A DNA stretch of 46,120 nt, from NCBI GenBank assembly GCA_012974425.1, contig JAAXQE010000155.1, positions 1 through 46,120 on the forward strand, in the 5' to 3' direction. The notes below the pieces were generated by a model, which was not told the DNA's origin, searched no databases, and saw only the letters and a program-made list of their open reading frames with translations. The stretch is from Geopsychrobacter sp. (GTDB lineage: Bacteria > Desulfobacterota > Desulfuromonadia > Desulfuromonadales > Geopsychrobacteraceae). The translations under genes were made by a program, and so were the position numbers. Shown here piece by piece: positions 17,060-29,717 of this stretch (positions are counted from its first letter, which is position 1; the number at the start of each line of letters is the position of its first letter).

Positions 17060-20000
17060 TTGGAAGATATCTTAGGTCTGTTTGAGCGCCCCAAGGATCC
17101 ATTGAGTTTTAACGCGATTCAGCTCTCTCTTTCTTCGCCAGATAAGATTAGAGAGCGGTCCTTTGGCGAAGTCAAAAAGCCGGAAACGATCAATTACCGG
17201 ACATTCAAGCCGGAACGTGACGGCTTGTTTTGCGCCAAAATCTTTGGTCCAACCAAGGACTACGAATGTAATTGCGGCAAATACAAGCGCATGAAGCACC
17301 GCGGTATCGTTTGTGAAAAATGCGGTGTTGAAGTTATCCCGAGTAAGGTTCGCCGTGAGCGTCTTGGTCATATCGACCTGGCCTGCCCGGTTGCGCATAT
17401 CTGGTTCTTGAAATCCTTGCCTTCGCGCATAGGTGCTCTGCTCGATATGACCCTCAAGGACCTTGAAAAGGTTCTCTATTTTGAGGCTTATGTCGTCCTG
17501 GATGCAGGGGATACCGGTCTCGTCAAGGGACAGCTGCTCTCAGAAAACAAATATATTGAGGCGATGGACGAGTTCGCCGGACAATTTGTCGCTGGAATGG
17601 GTGCTGAAGCGGTTCGTGAGCTGATGGCTGACATCGATCTCGAGACTGAGGGCGATCAGCTACGCATCGACATGAAAGAAGCGACCAGTGAGGCGAAACG
17701 CAAGAAAACCTCGAAGCGCCTCAAGGTTATCAGTGCGTTCCGCAACAGTGGGAATCGTCCTGAATGGATGATCCTTGAGGTCATCCCGGTCCTGCCGCCT
17801 GAGCTGCGCCCACTGGTGCCGCTCGATGGTGGTCGTTTTGCGACCAGTGATCTCAACGATCTTTACCGGCGTGTCATCAACCGGAACAACCGTCTGAAGC
17901 GGCTGATGGAGCTGCGTGCTCCTGAGGTTATTGTCCGCAACGAAAAGCGGATGCTGCAAGAGTCGGTTGATGCCCTGTTTGATAACGGTCGTCGCGGTCG
18001 TGCCATTACTGGCCCGAGCAAGCGTCCGCTCAAGTCATTGTCTGACATGCTCAAGGGTAAGGGCGGTCGTTTCCGTCAGAACCTGCTCGGGAAGCGGGTC
18101 GATTATTCCGGGCGTTCGGTTATCGTCTGTGGACCAGAGCTGAAGCTCCATCAGTGTGGTCTGCCCAAAAAGATGGCGCTGGAGCTGTTTAAACCGTTCA
18201 TTTATCAGAAGCTTGAAGAGTACGGCCATAGCACCACGGTCAAAAATGCCAAGCGGATGGTTGAAAAAGAGAAGACCGAAGTTTGGGACGTACTTGAGGA
18301 GGTCATCAAGGAGCATCCGGTTATGCTTAACCGGGCACCGACCCTTCATCGTCTTGGTATTCAGGCGTTTGAGCCAGTCTTGATCGAGGGTAAGGCGATT
18401 CAGCTGCATCCCTTGGTTTGTACTGCGTTCAATGCCGACTTCGACGGTGACCAGATGGCGGTTCACCTGCCTCTCTCGATTGAGAGTCAGATCGAGGCCC
18501 GGGTCTTGATGATGTCGACCAATAACATCCTCTCGCCAGCCAATGGTAAGCCGATTATCGTGCCTTCACAGGATATGGTCCTGGGTCTCTACTACATGAC
18601 CCGCGAACGGCCCTTTGTGACCGGCAGCGGTAAGGCTTTTTTCTCGCCAGCTGAAGTCCGGATGGCGTTTGACTCGGGTGAGGTCGATCTGCAGGCTGGA
18701 ATTCGCGTGCGGATGAGCCCGGCAGAGGGGGCACCTCTGGAGTTGGTCAAGACGACGGTTGGTCGGATCCTGTTGCGTGAGGTAGTGCCTGCGACAATTC
18801 CGTTTGAACATGTCAATAAGGTTGTTGGTAAGAAGCAGGTTGGGGATCTGATTGATGCCAGCTTCCGTCTTGCCGGCAACAAGGATACGGTTATCCTTGC
18901 CGACAAATTGAAGGAGACCGGTTTTCGTTATTCGACGCTGGCCGGTGTCTCGATCTGCCTCGACGATATGGAGATCCCTGAAAGCAAGGGCGCCCGTATC
19001 GCGACCGCTTCTGAAGAGGTCAAGGAGATCATGCAGCAGTATACTGAGGGTCTGATCACCGATGGCGAGCGCTACAACAAAGTCATCGATATCTGGGCCA
19101 AATGTACTGAAGATATCGCGGGCATCATGCTCGGCAATATCGCGGTCGACAAGGTTAAATCTGAAGACGGTGAAGTCGTCGAGATCCCATCGTTCAATGC
19201 TATCCACATGATGGCTGATTCGGGAGCTCGGGGTTCTGCCCAGCAGATTCGTCAGTTGGCGGGAATGCGGGGCCTGATGGCTAAGCCAGACGGCTCGATC
19301 ATCGAGACTCCGATCACGGCGAACTTCCGTGAAGGACTGACGGTTCTGCAGTACTTCATCTCGACCCACGGGGCGCGGAAGGGTCTTGCCGATACCGCGC
19401 TTAAGACGGCTAACTCTGGGTACCTGACCCGGCGTCTGGTTGATGTTGCGCAGGATGCAATCATCATTGAGCATGACTGCGATACCATCGATGGGATTGA
19501 AGTTTCTACCCTCACTGAGGGTGGTGAAATTATTGAGCATCTCGGCGATCGGATTCTCGGTCGTGTTGCCCTCGACGATGTCTTTGATCCGGTCACTGAT
19601 GAGCTGTTGGTTGAATCTAACCAGCAGATCGATGAAGATCTGGTGAAGCAGGTTGAGGATGCCGGGATCGAAAAAATCAGCATCCGCTCAGTGCTGACCT
19701 GTAAGAGCAAGCACGGTATCTGTGCCCTCTGTTACGGTCGCGACCTGGCTCGCGGTCATCTGGTCAACCTGGGTGAGGCGGTCGGCGTCATTGCCGCACA
19801 GTCGATCGGTGAGCCTGGTACTCAGTTGACGATGCGGACTTTCCACATCGGTGGTACCGCTTCGCGGCGGGCCGAGCAGACCTCGCTTGAGGCACGCTTC
19901 GACGGTGCGCTGCAGTTTAATAACTTGACGACTGTTGATGATTTTGAAGGTTTCCCGATTGTCATGAACCGTAAGGGTGAAGTCCTTATTGTTGATGAGA

Positions 20001-21241
20001 CCGGTCGTGAGCGTGAGCGTTACCCGGTGGTTTACGGTGCTCGTCTGACGCGTCAAGAGGGCGGCCAAATCAAGTCTGGTGATGTCATCGCTGCCTGGGA
20101 TCCCTACACGGTACCGATCATTACAGAGGCAGCTGGTGTAGTCCATTTCGGGGATATCGCCGAAGGTGTCACCATGGAGGAGCAGGTCGATGAAGTTACC
20201 GGCCTCTCGCGTAAGGTTATTATCGAATCCAAGTTGGCCGATAAGCGTCCACGGATTACCCTTAAAGGCGAAGATGGCAAAGCGCTCAAGTTGCCTAATG
20301 GCAATCAGGCGCGCTACATGCTGCCGGTTGGTTCCAATATCTCCGTCGAGGAAGGGGCTACCATTCACGCCGGTACGATCATCGCCAAGATCCAGCGTGA
20401 AACCACCAAGACCAAGGATATCACCGGCGGTCTACCGCGGGTTGCCGAACTCTTTGAGGCACGTAAGCCGAAAGAGGTTGCGGTTATCACAGAGATAGAC
20501 GGGGTTGTCTCCTTCGGTAAGGACGCCAAGGGCAAGCGTAAGATTATTGTCACGCCGGAAATTGGTGAACCAAAAGAATATCTGATTGCCAAGGGTAAGC
20601 ACATTGCTGTCCATGAAGGCGATTACTTGCGAGCCGGGGAAGAGTTGGTTGATGGCTCATCCAATCCCCATGACATCCTGCGCGTGCTTGGTGTTAAGGA
20701 GCTCGCTAAGTTCCTTGTCGACGAGGTCCAGGAGGTCTACCGCCTTCAGGGTGTTAAGATCAATGACAAGCATATTGAGACGATCGTGCGTCAGATGCTG
20801 CGTCGGGTTGAGATCAGGGATGTCGGTGATACGAACTTCCTGGTCGACGATCAGATCGATCGTTGGATGTTCGAGGAGGAGAACGAGAGGGTATTGGCTG
20901 CAAACGGTCGCCCGGCGATCGGTGAGCCAGTTATGCTCGGTATTACCAAGGCCTCTTTGACGACAGAATCATTTATTTCGGCTGCATCCTTCCAAGAGAC
21001 CACAAAAGTCTTGACCCAGGCCTCAATTCAGGGCAAGGTCGACAACCTGCGTGGTCTCAAGGAGAATGTTATCATGGGTCGCCTTATCCCTGCGGGTACC
21101 GGTATCGCTAAGTACCGCGCTGCAGAGATCAGTACCCCTGAGCCAGAGCCGAAACTCGAAGAACCGATCGACTTTGATGCTGAGTATGAGAAAGAAATGG
21201 CGGCTGCCGGACAGGTTGAGACACCTGAAACTGGAGCTTGA
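17060..21241 (+). CDS. rpoC: DNA-directed RNA polymerase subunit beta'
   Basis: Largest RNA polymerase subunit, carrying the catalytic magnesium. The 1393 residues include the N-terminal zinc finger beginning C70/C72, continued by CEKC, the active-site motif NADFDGD at 458-464 (D460, D462, D464), and the second zinc site [11 protein letters not shown]. The start is a TTG at 17060, 7 bases after AAGGAGG (17046-17052). The nearby ATG at 17053 is out of frame, and the family N-terminus [12 protein letters not shown] begins at the TTG. About 40 bases after the stop a new promoter drives the str operon. Confidence 0.98.
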   Translation: MEDILGLFERPKDPLSFNAIQLSLSSPDKIRERSFGEVKKPETINYRTFKPERDGLFCAKIFGPTKDYECNCGKYKRMKHRGIVCEKCGVEVIPSKVRRERLGHIDLACPVAHIWFLKSLPSRIGALLDMTLKDLEKVLYFEAYVVLDAGDTGLVKGQLLSENKYIEAMDEFAGQFVAGMGAEAVRELMADIDLETEGDQLRIDMKEATSEAKRKKTSKRLKVISAFRNSGNRPEWMILEVIPVLPPELRPLVPLDGGRFATSDLNDLYRRVINRNNRLKRLMELRAPEVIVRNEKRMLQESVDALFDNGRRGRAITGPSKRPLKSLSDMLKGKGGRFRQNLLGKRVDYSGRSVIVCGPELKLHQCGLPKKMALELFKPFIYQKLEEYGHSTTVKNAKRMVEKEKTEVWDVLEEVIKEHPVMLNRAPTLHRLGIQAFEPVLIEGKAIQLHPLVCTAFNADFDGDQMAVHLPLSIESQIEARVLMMSTNNILSPANGKPIIVPSQDMVLGLYYMTRERPFVTGSGKAFFSPAEVRMAFDSGEVDLQAGIRVRMSPAEGAPLELVKTTVGRILLREVVPATIPFEHVNKVVGKKQVGDLIDASFRLAGNKDTVILADKLKETGFRYSTLAGVSICLDDMEIPESKGARIATASEEVKEIMQQYTEGLITDGERYNKVIDIWAKCTEDIAGIMLGNIAVDKVKSEDGEVVEIPSFNAIHMMADSGARGSAQQIRQLAGMRGLMAKPDGSIIETPITANFREGLTVLQYFISTHGARKGLADTALKTANSGYLTRRLVDVAQDAIIIEHDCDTIDGIEVSTLTEGGEIIEHLGDRILGRVALDDVFDPVTDELLVESNQQIDEDLVKQVEDAGIEKISIRSVLTCKSKHGICALCYGRDLARGHLVNLGEAVGVIAAQSIGEPGTQLTMRTFHIGGTASRRAEQTSLEARFDGALQFNNLTTVDDFEGFPIVMNRKGEVLIVDETGRERERYPVVYGARLTRQEGGQIKSGDVIAAWDPYTVPIITEAAGVVHFGDIAEGVTMEEQVDEVTGLSRKVIIESKLADKRPRITLKGEDGKALKLPNGNQARYMLPVGSNISVEEGATIHAGTIIAKIQRETTKTKDITGGLPRVAELFEARKPKEVAVITEIDGVVSFGKDAKGKRKIIVTPEIGEPKEYLIAKGKHIAVHEGDYLRAGEELVDGSSNPHDILRVLGVKELAKFLVDEVQEVYRLQGVKINDKHIETIVRQMLRRVEIRDVGDTNFLVDDQIDRWMFEEENERVLAANGRPAIGEPVMLGITKASLTTESFISAASFQETTKVLTQASIQGKVDNLRGLKENVIMGRLIPAGTGIAKYRAAEISTPEPEPKLEEPIDFDAEYEKEMAAAGQVETPETGA

Positions 21242-21282
21242 GCAAAACTTGAAATAGATTTGCGGTTAGGGCGAGATTTTGA

Positions 21283-21311
21283 TTGACAAGGTCTCGTTCG
21301 ATTGATAAGAT
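21283..21311 (+). promoter_or_regulatory. promoter of the str-S10-spc-alpha run
   Basis: Perfect -35 TTGACA (21283-21288), 17-base spacer, -10 TAAGAT (21306-21311); predicted start near 21318. The leader to rpsL contains a hairpin AGGCCATA/TATAGGCCT (21348-21370) that ends close to the rpsL Shine-Dalgarno, a possible site of translational control (inferred). Confidence 0.75.
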
Positions 21312-21381
21312 CCGCGAGTTTTTCCCCTTAATAATATTGGTCTGCGAGGCCATAAACATTTATAGGCCTGGGAGTTATCAG

Positions 21382-21753
21382 ATGCCAACAATCAATCAGC
21401 TGGTTCGTAAGGGTCGGCAGAAAAAAGTATCCAAATCGACTGCACCTGCGTTGAAGGCGTGTCCTCAACGTCGCGGTGTTTGCACGCGTGTTTATACCAC
21501 GACCCCTAAGAAGCCGAACTCCGCTTTGCGAAAAGTTGCTCGGGTTCGTTTGACCAATGGTCATGTTGTTACTTCTTATATTCCAGGAGTCGGCCACAAC
21601 CTTCAGGAGCACTCCGTGGTTCTGGTTCGTGGTGGTCGGGTCAAAGACCTTCCTGGTGTTCGTTATCATATCGTCCGCGGTGCTCTTGACCTCGCTGGGG
21701 TTAAGAATCGTATGCAGGGGCGTTCCAAGTACGGCGCCAAGCGGCCAAAGTAA
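21382..21753 (+). CDS. rpsL: 30S ribosomal protein S12
   Basis: Decoding-centre protein. The 123 residues are standard, with streptomycin-sensitive type K43 ([12 protein letters not shown]) and K88 (GGRVKDLPG); D89 is the site of beta-methylthiolation in many bacteria. The ATG at 21382 is chosen from the family N-terminus [11 protein letters not shown]; an in-frame TTG at 21283 is part of the promoter and cannot be the start. First gene of the str group. Confidence 0.97.
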   Translation: MPTINQLVRKGRQKKVSKSTAPALKACPQRRGVCTRVYTTTPKKPNSALRKVARVRLTNGHVVTSYIPGVGHNLQEHSVVLVRGGRVKDLPGVRYHIVRGALDLAGVKNRMQGRSKYGAKRPK

Positions 21754-22242
<489 letters not shown>

Positions 22243-22272
22243 TTAGTCCGACTGTGTATCAGGAGATATGAC

Positions 22273-24357
22273 GTGGCACGTCAGGTAACTTTAAATAAGA
22301 CCCGTAATATCGGGATCATGGCGCATATTGACGCCGGTAAGACCACCACTACCGAGCGGATCCTTTTTTATACTGGGGTTTCGCACAAGATCGGTGAAGT
22401 TCATGATGGTGCGGCGACTATGGATTGGATGGCCCAGGAGCAGGAGCGAGGGATCACAATTACCTCGGCTGCGACCACCTGCATGTGGGACGACCATCGC
22501 GTCAATATTATAGATACTCCGGGTCACGTTGACTTTACGATTGAGGTTGAGCGATCGTTGAAGGTTCTTGATGGCGCTGTTGCTGTATTCTGTTCGGTAG
22601 GTGGTGTTGAGCCCCAGTCCGAGACGGTTTGGCGTCAGGCTGACAAGTATCATGTCCCGCGTATCGCCTTTGTTAACAAGATGGACCGGATTGGCGCCGA
22701 TTTTCAGCATGGTGTTAAGATGATGAAGGATCGTCTTGGTGCAAACCCTGTTCCGATTCAGTTGCCCGTTGGCGCTGAAGAGAACTTCCTGGGCTGTATC
22801 GATTTGGTCCAGATGAAGGCGATTCTCTGGAATGATGAGTCGATGGGTGCCGAGTATGAGGTCGCTGATATCCCGGCGGATATGGTTGACGAGGCTGAGA
22901 TGGCTCGTGAGGCTATGCTCGAAGAGATCAGTGCTCATGATGATGATTTGATGGAGAAGTACCTTGCTGGCGAAGTCCTTTCGCAGGATGAGATTAAGGC
23001 TGGTATCCGCAAGGCTACAATTGGTCTGCATATCAATCCGGTTCTCTGCGGTAGCGCATTCAAGAATAAGGGGGTTCAGACCCTGCTTGATGCGGTTGTC
23101 GACTATATGCCGTCTCCGATCGATGTACCGCCGATCCCGGGAGTCAATCCGGATAAGGTCGAGGAAGTGCTTGATCGTCCGGCCGATGATTCTGCTCCCT
23201 TTGCCTCGTTGGCATTCAAGGTCATGACCGACCCATTTGTTGGTCAGTTGACTTTCTTCAGGGTCTACTCGGGTTTCGCGGAGTCCGGGTCGACCGTGTT
23301 GAACTCGACTAAGGGCAAGAAGGAACGTTTTGGCCGTCTGCTCAAGATGCACGCCAATAAACGTGAAGAAATCAAGCAGGTTTACGCCGGTGATATTGCT
23401 GCCGCGGTAGGCCTTAAGTATACAACGACTGGTGACACTCTCTGCGATATTAACAAGCCTTGCTTGCTTGAGTCGATGGAGTTTCCTGAGCCGGTTATCC
23501 ACCTGTCGGTTGAGCCCAAAACCAAGACCGACCAGGAAAAGATGGGCGTTGCCCTTGGTAAGCTGTTGTCCGAGGATCCTTCGCTGCGCGTACGTACTGA
23601 CCAAGAGACTGGCCAGACTATCCTCTCGGGGATGGGTGAGTTGCATCTGGACGTTATCGTCGACCGCATGAAGCGTGAATTCAGTGTCGAATGTAATATC
23701 GGTGCGCCGCAGGTTGCCTATCGCGAATCGATCACCAAGAGCGTTGAAGTGCAGGGCAAGTTTGTCCGTCAGTCTGGTGGTCGCGGCCAGTACGGTGACT
23801 GTTGGCTGCGTCTTGAGCCGGGTGAGCCTGGTGAAGGCTTCACATTTGTCGACGCGGTCAAGGGTGGCGTTATTCCTAAGGAATATATTCCGGCGGTTGG
23901 CAAGGGTGCCGAAGAGGCCTCTGTGAATGGCGTGATTGCTGGCTTTCCAATTGTTGATGTCAGGGTTACCTGTTTTGACGGTTCCTATCACGATGTTGAC
24001 TCCAACGAAATGGCCTTTAAGATTGCCGGCTCGATGGGTTTCAAGGAGGGTGCAGCCAAGGCGTCTCCGGTTTTGCTTGAACCGATCATGGCCGTTGAGG
24101 TTGTCGTTCCTGATGACTATATGGGCGACGTTATCGGCGACCTGAATAGCCGTCGTGGTCGTATCATGGGCATGGTGGCTCGCGGGCCCGCTCAGACCGT
24201 TAACGCTGAGGTGCCACTGTCGAGCATGTTCGGCTATGCTACTGATTTGCGCAGCTCTACCCAGGGCCGTGCCACTTATTCGATGGTCTTCGATCACTAC
24301 GATCAGGTTCCGAAGGCTATTAGCGAAGAAATTGTTGCCAAGGTCAAGGGCCAATAA
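22273..24357 (+). CDS. fusA: elongation factor G
   Basis: GTPase that drives tRNA-mRNA translocation and, with RRF, ribosome recycling. The 694 residues have the P-loop [33 protein letters not shown], and domains II-V with the C-terminal [21 protein letters not shown] start at 22273 behind AGGAG. This is the main housekeeping form by its place between rpsG and tuf. Confidence 0.98.
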   Translation: MARQVTLNKTRNIGIMAHIDAGKTTTTERILFYTGVSHKIGEVHDGAATMDWMAQEQERGITITSAATTCMWDDHRVNIIDTPGHVDFTIEVERSLKVLDGAVAVFCSVGGVEPQSETVWRQADKYHVPRIAFVNKMDRIGADFQHGVKMMKDRLGANPVPIQLPVGAEENFLGCIDLVQMKAILWNDESMGAEYEVADIPADMVDEAEMAREAMLEEISAHDDDLMEKYLAGEVLSQDEIKAGIRKATIGLHINPVLCGSAFKNKGVQTLLDAVVDYMPSPIDVPPIPGVNPDKVEEVLDRPADDSAPFASLAFKVMTDPFVGQLTFFRVYSGFAESGSTVLNSTKGKKERFGRLLKMHANKREEIKQVYAGDIAAAVGLKYTTTGDTLCDINKPCLLESMEFPEPVIHLSVEPKTKTDQEKMGVALGKLLSEDPSLRVRTDQETGQTILSGMGELHLDVIVDRMKREFSVECNIGAPQVAYRESITKSVEVQGKFVRQSGGRGQYGDCWLRLEPGEPGEGFTFVDAVKGGVIPKEYIPAVGKGAEEASVNGVIAGFPIVDVRVTCFDGSYHDVDSNEMAFKIAGSMGFKEGAAKASPVLLEPIMAVEVVVPDDYMGDVIGDLNSRRGRIMGMVARGPAQTVNAEVPLSSMFGYATDLRSSTQGRATYSMVFDHYDQVPKAISEEIVAKVKGQ

Positions 24358-24383
24358 GGTACTGACGACAAGGGAGGAACATC

Positions 24384-25577
24384 ATGGCCAAGGAAAAATT
24401 TGATAGGTCAAAGCCGCACGTCAATATCGGGACCATCGGTCACGTTGATCACGGCAAGACGACTCTGACTGCTGCAATCACCAAGGTTCTGGCTGAGGCC
24501 AGTGGCAGTGGTATCGTTAAGGCATTCGATCAGATCGACAACGCTCCAGAAGAGCGTGAGCGTGGTATTACTATCGCCACCGCTCACGTCGAGTATGAAA
24601 CTGAAAACCGCCACTACGCACACGTTGACTGCCCGGGTCACGCTGACTACGTCAAGAACATGATCACCGGTGCCGCACAGATGGACGGCGCTATTCTGGT
24701 CTGTTCTGCCGCTGATGGTCCGATGCCCCAGACTCGTGAGCACATCCTGCTCGCTCGTCAGGTTGGCGTTCCTGCTATGGTCGTGTTCCTCAATAAGGCC
24801 GACATGGTTGATGACGAGGAGCTGCTCGAGCTGGTCGACATGGAGCTGCGTGAGCTGCTCTCCAGCTATGATTTCCCGGGTGATGATATCCCGATTATTG
24901 CTGGTTCCGCTCTGGCCGCCCTTGAGGGCCGTGATGACGAAATCGGTAAGAATAAAGTTCTCGAGCTGATGGCTGCGGTTGACGAATACATCCCCGAGCC
25001 TGCTCGTGCGATCGACCTGCCGTTCCTGATGCCGGTTGAGGATGTCTTCTCAATCTCGGGTCGTGGGACTGTTGCGACCGGTCGGGTTGAGCGCGGTATC
25101 ATCAAGGTTCAGGAAGAGATCGAGATCGTCGGCATGAAGGATACTGCCAAGTCAGTTGTGACCGGTGTTGAGATGTTCCGCAAGCTGCTCGATCAGGGCC
25201 AGGCTGGCGATAACTGCGGTATCTTGCTGCGCGGTCTCAAGCGTGAAGATATCGAGCGTGGCCAGGTTCTGGCCAAGCCCGGCAGTATCACTCCGCACAC
25301 CAAGTTCAAGGCTGAGGCCTACATCCTGAACAAGGAAGAGGGTGGTCGTCATACCCCGTTCTTCAAGGGGTATCGTCCTCAGTTCTATTTCCGTACCACT
25401 GATGTCACCGGGATTGTTACTCTCCCTGAAGGCATCGAGATGGTTATGCCTGGCGACAATATCGCTATGACCGTAGATCTGATCACTCCGATCGCCATGG
25501 ACAAAGAGCTGCGCTTCGCTATCCGCGAAGGTGGCCGTACTGTCGGCGCCGGTGTTGTTAGTGAAGTTATCGAGTAG
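24384..25577 (+). CDS. tuf: elongation factor Tu, copy 2
   Basis: Second EF-Tu gene, in the classical str-operon place after fusA. The 397-residue product is identical to that of 8015-9208. All 16 DNA differences are synonymous third-position changes clustered at the two ends; 24621-25558 is identical to 8252-9189. The upstream bases ACGACA..GGGAGGA are also shared with copy 1, so the homology begins before the start codon. It is followed after only 15 bases by rpsJ, joining the str and S10 groups without an S10 leader. Confidence 0.98.
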   Translation: MAKEKFDRSKPHVNIGTIGHVDHGKTTLTAAITKVLAEASGSGIVKAFDQIDNAPEERERGITIATAHVEYETENRHYAHVDCPGHADYVKNMITGAAQMDGAILVCSAADGPMPQTREHILLARQVGVPAMVVFLNKADMVDDEELLELVDMELRELLSSYDFPGDDIPIIAGSALAALEGRDDEIGKNKVLELMAAVDEYIPEPARAIDLPFLMPVEDVFSISGRGTVATGRVERGIIKVQEEIEIVGMKDTAKSVVTGVEMFRKLLDQGQAGDNCGILLRGLKREDIERGQVLAKPGSITPHTKFKAEAYILNKEEGGRHTPFFKGYRPQFYFRTTDVTGIVTLPEGIEMVMPGDNIAMTVDLITPIAMDKELRFAIREGGRTVGAGVVSEVIE

Positions 25578-25592
25578 GAAAAGGTTGATTTT

Positions 25593-25901
25593 ATGTCTAC
25601 CCAAAAGATCAGAATTCGTTTAAAAGCATACGACCACAATCTGCTTGATCAGGCCGTGGCCGAAATAGTCGATACCACCAAGCGTACAGGTTCGCGTCTG
25701 GTTGGACCGATTCCGCTTCCGACTGTCATCAACAAGTACTGCGTTCTGCGCGGACCTCATGTTGACAAGAAGAGTCGTGAGCAGTTTGAAATTCGTACCC
25801 ACAAGCGCCTGCTCGATATTATGGAGCCGACGCAGCAGACTGTCGATGCACTGATGAAGCTCGATCTTTCTGCAGGTGTAGATGTCGAGATCAAGCTCTA
25901 G
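25593..25901 (+). CDS. rpsJ: 30S ribosomal protein S10
   Basis: 30S head protein and, as NusE, partner of NusB and NusG in antitermination. The 102 residues match the family ([26 protein letters not shown]). The ATG follows GGAAAAGG. The 15-base gap from tuf leaves no room for an E. coli-type S10 leader, so L4 control of that kind is unlikely here. Confidence 0.97.
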   Translation: MSTQKIRIRLKAYDHNLLDQAVAEIVDTTKRTGSRLVGPIPLPTVINKYCVLRGPHVDKKSREQFEIRTHKRLLDIMEPTQQTVDALMKLDLSAGVDVEIKL

Positions 25902-25938
25902 TCTTGAGCAGTTTTAGTTTCAGTTAAGGGCATTTCAA

Positions 25939-26565
25939 ATGATCAACGGACTGTTAGGAAAAAAAATCGGCATGACTCAGGTCTATGCTGCAGATGGCCA
26001 GCGTATCGCAGTAACTGCGATTGAAGCCGGCCCTTGTGTTGTGTTGCAAAAGAAAACCGCGGCGACAGATGGATATGCTGCTGCCCAGGTTGGTTTTTTG
26101 CCAAAGCGGACAGACCGCGTTAATAAGCCTGAAATGGGTCACTTCAAAAAGGTTGGCAAGGGTGCATTCGCTCATTTGCGCGAATTCCCGGACACTGAAG
26201 ATGGCTGCAATGTTGGCGATGAGCTCACCTGTGAAATCTTTTCAATTGGTGATCGCATTGATGTAACTGGAACCAGCAAGGGTAAGGGTTTCCAGGGTGT
26301 CATCAAGCGTTGGGGGTTCGCTGGTGGTCGGTCGACTCACGGTTCTACATTTCACCGTGCTCCCGGTTCCATCGGCCAGTCTGCTACGCCGTCAAAGGTT
26401 TTTAAGGGTAAGAAAATGCCTGGTCAGATGGGCAATGCACGCGTCACCACCCACAACATGGTTGTTGTTGATGTGCGTCCAGAGCAGAATCTGATTCTGG
26501 TACAGGGTGCGGTTCCCGGCCCCAAAAATGGAATTGTGTCGATTCGCAAGGGAATCAAGGCCTAA
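25939..26565 (+). CDS. rplC: 50S ribosomal protein L3
   Basis: Early assembly protein whose loop reaches the peptidyl-transferase centre. The 208 residues have MINGLLGKKIGMTQVY at the start and the loop with FHRAPGSIGQSATPSKVFKG. The glutamine in GSIGQSA is the position methylated by PrmB in E. coli. AAGGG lies 8 bases before the ATG. Confidence 0.97.
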   Translation: MINGLLGKKIGMTQVYAADGQRIAVTAIEAGPCVVLQKKTAATDGYAAAQVGFLPKRTDRVNKPEMGHFKKVGKGAFAHLREFPDTEDGCNVGDELTCEIFSIGDRIDVTGTSKGKGFQGVIKRWGFAGGRSTHGSTFHRAPGSIGQSATPSKVFKGKKMPGQMGNARVTTHNMVVVDVRPEQNLILVQGAVPGPKNGIVSIRKGIKA

Positions 26566-26593
26566 TAGGCTTCCCGGCGACAGGAGATAGGTA

Positions 26594-27217
26594 ATGGCAA
26601 CTGTAACTGTATATGATCTTGAGAAAAAACAGGTCGGCGAGCGCGAGCTAGCTGACGAGGTATTTAATACCGAAGTCAAACGCTTCCTGTTGCATGACAT
26701 GGTGCGCTATCAGCTCGCCGCACGTCGCCAGGGAACCGCAGCGGTTAAGTCTCGCGGCAAGGTTGCTGGTGGCGGTAAGAAGCCTTTCAAGCAGAAGGGG
26801 ACCGGTAATGCTCGTCAGGGCACCATCCGTGCGCCGCACTTTGTTGGTGGTGGTGTTGCTTTCGGCCCACAGCCGCGTTCATATGCCTTTAAGTTGAATC
26901 GTAAGGTTAAGAAGTCTGCTTTGTGCAGCGCTCTCTCTTCACGTTTCCAGGCTGAAAAGCTGACTGTGCTTAAGGATATTGAACTGGAAGCGATCAACAC
27001 TAAGGCTTTTGTCGCTGTGCTGAAGCGTTTTGAGCTGGAGGGGACGCTGATCGTAATCGATCAGGCTGATCCGAAGGTAGAGCTTTCTGCCCGTAATCTT
27101 AAGAATGTCAAGGTTCTGCGTGCCGATGGCGTCAATGTCTACGACGTTCTGAAGTACCCTAATCTGGTGCTTACTGATGCTGCGGTAAGCCAGATCGAAG
27201 GAGCATTGGAAAAATGA
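26594..27217 (+). CDS. rplD: 50S ribosomal protein L4
   Basis: Lines the peptide exit tunnel and, in E. coli, regulates the S10 operon. The 207 residues have the tunnel loop around residues 45-95 ([19 protein letters not shown]). Its stop overlaps the rplW start (ATGA, 27214-27217), giving translational coupling. Confidence 0.97.
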   Translation: MATVTVYDLEKKQVGERELADEVFNTEVKRFLLHDMVRYQLAARRQGTAAVKSRGKVAGGGKKPFKQKGTGNARQGTIRAPHFVGGGVAFGPQPRSYAFKLNRKVKKSALCSALSSRFQAEKLTVLKDIELEAINTKAFVAVLKRFELEGTLIVIDQADPKVELSARNLKNVKVLRADGVNVYDVLKYPNLVLTDAAVSQIEGALEK

Positions 27218-27501
27218 AACCGTTGCACCAGATTATCCGCAAGCCGTTGATCTCTGAGAAGGCCAACCTTCTAAAGGAGGAAGCGAATGTTGTCTCCTTC
27301 GAAGTTGGTCGTGATGCTAATAAGATCGAGATCAAGGCAGCGGTAGAGCAGGCTTTTGATGTCAAGGTCAAGTCGGTTAAAACGATTGTGTACCGTGGCA
27401 AGGTTAAGCGGGTTGGCGCGAACTACGGCCAACGTAATAACTGGAAAAAAGCCTATGTGACCCTCGCAGAGGGTAGCAATATCGATTTTTATGGCGTTTA
27501 A
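27214..27501 (+). CDS. rplW: 50S ribosomal protein L23
   Basis: Exit-site protein and docking point for trigger factor and the signal recognition particle. The 95 residues have [14 protein letters not shown] at the N-terminus and the tunnel-edge loop [12 protein letters not shown]. It overlaps the end of rplD by 4 bases. Confidence 0.97.
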   Translation: MKPLHQIIRKPLISEKANLLKEEANVVSFEVGRDANKIEIKAAVEQAFDVKVKSVKTIVYRGKVKRVGANYGQRNNWKKAYVTLAEGSNIDFYGV

Positions 27502-27534
27502 TGCCACGCGTTCAGCAGTAACGGAGTAATTACC

Positions 27535-28362
27535 ATGGGAATCAAGAAATTTAATCCGACCTCTCCCGGTCGGCGCCATATGGCTTCCGCGACTTATGAG
27601 GAAGTAACCTGTTCGACGCCTGAAAAGTCGCTTCTGGCTCCTCTGTCGAAATCGGGTGGGCGGAACAACAATGGCCGGATTACCAAGCGTCACACTGGTG
27701 GCGGGCATAAGCGTAGATATCGGATTATTGACTTTCGCCGCGACAAGAAAGAAGTTCCGGCAAAGGTTGCAACTATTGAGTATGACCCCAATCGCTCGGC
27801 ACGTATCGCACTCCTTCATTATGCTGACGGAGAGAAGCGCTACATCTTGGCACCAAATGGTTTGAATGTTGGCGATCAGGTTGTTGCCAGTGAGGCTGCT
27901 GATATCAAGCCGGGTAATACCATGAGTATCCGTTCGATTCCTTTGGGAACCTGGGTACACAATGTTGAGCTCAAGATTGGTCGTGGCGGTCAATTGGCGC
28001 GGAGTGCTGGCACCTATGCCTCGATTGCTGCTAAAGAGGGGCGTTACGCCCAACTTCGCTTGCCGTCGGGTGAGGTTCGTCTCGTGCTTATGGAGTGCCT
28101 TGCAAGCATTGGTCAGGTTGGTAATCTCGATTTCGAGAAAATCAAGCTGGGCAAGGCTGGTCGTTCCCGCTGGCTTGGTCGTCGCCCGCAAACTCGTGGT
28201 GTCGCGATGAACCCGGTTGATCACCCCCATGGTGGTGGTGAGGGTAAGAGCTCTGGTGGTCGCCACCCGGTTACCCCTTGGGGTGTGCCGACAAAGGGCT
28301 ACAAGACCCGGTCAAACAAGCGCACTGACAAGTTTATTGTTCGTCGTCGTAATAAGAAGTAA
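27535..28362 (+). CDS. rplB: 50S ribosomal protein L2
   Basis: Highly conserved protein near the peptidyl-transferase centre, needed for subunit joining. The 275 residues have the C-terminal [20 protein letters not shown] block with the histidine conserved near the active centre. The start is clear from [14 protein letters not shown]. Confidence 0.98.
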   Translation: MGIKKFNPTSPGRRHMASATYEEVTCSTPEKSLLAPLSKSGGRNNNGRITKRHTGGGHKRRYRIIDFRRDKKEVPAKVATIEYDPNRSARIALLHYADGEKRYILAPNGLNVGDQVVASEAADIKPGNTMSIRSIPLGTWVHNVELKIGRGGQLARSAGTYASIAAKEGRYAQLRLPSGEVRLVLMECLASIGQVGNLDFEKIKLGKAGRSRWLGRRPQTRGVAMNPVDHPHGGGEGKSSGGRHPVTPWGVPTKGYKTRSNKRTDKFIVRRRNKK

Positions 28363-28393
28363 TTACTTTAGATAAATGCTGTAGGAGTGGATC

Positions 28394-28675
28394 GTGGCTA
28401 GATCAATTAAGAAGGGACCTTTTGTAGACGAAAGTCTGCTGCGCAAGGTCGATCTCGAAGGTGAGCCGAACCGCAGTAAGGTCGTCAAGACTTGGTCGCG
28501 CCGTTCGACTATCATTCCGGAATTTGTCGGTACTACCTTTGCTGTGCATAACGGTAAAAAGTTCATTCCGGTGTTCGTATCTGAGAACATGGTTGGGCAC
28601 AAATTAGGTGAATTTGCCCCGACACGGACCTACTATGGTCATGGTTCCGATAGGAAAAGCAAAGTCCGCAAGTAG
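28394..28675 (+). CDS. rpsS: 30S ribosomal protein S19
   Basis: 30S head protein that forms a complex with S13 near the A and P sites. The 93 residues run from [16 protein letters not shown] to a basic tail after [22 protein letters not shown] start at 28394 with TAGGAG upstream. Confidence 0.97.
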   Translation: MARSIKKGPFVDESLLRKVDLEGEPNRSKVVKTWSRRSTIIPEFVGTTFAVHNGKKFIPVFVSENMVGHKLGEFAPTRTYYGHGSDRKSKVRK

Positions 28676-28701
28676 GACTTGCCGTGTAACAGGAGCTCCA
28701 C

Positions 28702-29034
28702 ATGGAATCTGTAGCAAAGCTTAGAAATGTTCGTCTTTCCCCACGAAAGGCGCGACTTGTTGTCGATTTAGTCCGTGGCAAAGGGATTCAGGAGGCGTTT
28801 AATACTCTCCAGTTCTCTCCGCAAAAGACTGCACCGATTCTCTCGAAATTGTTGAAATCCGCTGTTGCAAACGCAGAACAGAAGGGTGTCTCAGATGTTG
28901 ATCAGCTTTTCATTAAAGCTGTGAACGTTGATATGGGCCCGGTCCTCAAGCGTTTTATCCCGCGTGCTCAAGGGCGCGCCAGCAAGATTCGCAAGCCGAC
29001 CAGCCACATTACTGTGGTACTGGCCGTTAAGTAA
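28702..29034 (+). CDS. rplV: 50S ribosomal protein L22
   Basis: Its beta-hairpin lines the exit tunnel beside L4 and is a site of macrolide resistance changes. The 110 residues have [17 protein letters not shown] and the hairpin around [24 protein letters not shown] before the ATG. Confidence 0.97.
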   Translation: MESVAKLRNVRLSPRKARLVVDLVRGKGIQEAFNTLQFSPQKTAPILSKLLKSAVANAEQKGVSDVDQLFIKAVNVDMGPVLKRFIPRAQGRASKIRKPTSHITVVLAVK

Positions 29035-29040
29035 GACGCC

Positions 29041-29050
29041 AAGGAGGTGA
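29041..29050 (+). promoter_or_regulatory. perfect Shine-Dalgarno of rpsC
   Basis: AAGGAGGTGA is an exact complement of the usual 16S rRNA 3' end. It sits 4 bases before a TTG, which supports that TTG (29055) as the S3 start. Confidence 0.85.
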
Positions 29051-29054
29051 CCCG

Positions 29055-29699
29055 TTGGGCCAGAAAGTACATCCGATAGGATTTCGTCTCGGAATTAACC
29101 GGACCTGGGAATCCAGGTGGTATGCCGATACTGATTATGCTGAGAAATTGCACGCTGATTTGAAGCTGCGTAATTTCCTCAAGAAACGCCTTTACCATGC
29201 AGGCATTTCCAAGATTGAGTTGGAGCGTGCCGCAAATAAGGTCAAGGTTAATATCTTTGCAGCTCGGCCAGGTATTATCATTGGTAAGAAGGGTTCTGAA
29301 GTTGAAGAACTCAAGCGTGAACTTGCCAAGCTGACCGCCGACGAGTGCTTCATCAATATTCAGGAGGTTCGTAAGCCTGAGGTTGATGCTCAACTGGTTG
29401 CCGAGAATATCGCACTACAAATGGAGCGTCGGGTTGCTTTCCGTCGTGCTATGAAACGCAGCGTGAGTATGGCGCTTAAGTTCGGAGCACAGGGAATCAA
29501 GATCGAATGTTCCGGGCGTCTCGGTGGTGCCGAGATGAGCCGTCGCGAGTGGTACCGTGAAGGGCGGGTGCCTCTGCACACCCTGCGTGCCGATATCGAC
29601 TACGGCTTTGCCGAAGCCAAGACAACTTATGGAATTATCGGTGTCAAAGTTCTCATCTTTAAAGGTGAAGTCTTTGGCAAAGATCAGCCAGCTGGCTGA
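29055..29699 (+). CDS. rpsC: 30S ribosomal protein S3
   Basis: Part of the mRNA entry tunnel and its helicase function, with a KH domain (about 38-106; [16 protein letters not shown]). The 214 residues are standard. TTG start behind a perfect Shine-Dalgarno; the family N-terminus [14 protein letters not shown] begins exactly there. Confidence 0.97.
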   Translation: MGQKVHPIGFRLGINRTWESRWYADTDYAEKLHADLKLRNFLKKRLYHAGISKIELERAANKVKVNIFAARPGIIIGKKGSEVEELKRELAKLTADECFINIQEVRKPEVDAQLVAENIALQMERRVAFRRAMKRSVSMALKFGAQGIKIECSGRLGGAEMSRREWYREGRVPLHTLRADIDYGFAEAKTTYGIIGVKVLIFKGEVFGKDQPAG

Positions 29700-29717
29700 T
29701 AGCAGGAGTTTTACACC

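Noticed and set aside
21260-21300. CGAGA/TCTCG stem after rpoC as a terminator
   Set aside because: Only 5 bp, no T-run, and it overlaps the str promoter.
21283-21381. Upstream extension of rpsL from a TTG codon
   Set aside because: The TTG is the -35 box of the promoter and lies before the transcription start; the family N-terminus begins at 21382.
22291-24354. 687-codon open frame on the minus strand covering all of fusA
   Set aside because: It mirrors a highly expressed gene with strong codon bias; antisense stops are rare when TTA, CTA and TCA codons are avoided. The translation shows no family motif. The same holds for the long minus-strand frames opposite ispG, proS, the DUF4388 gene, rpoB and glyS.
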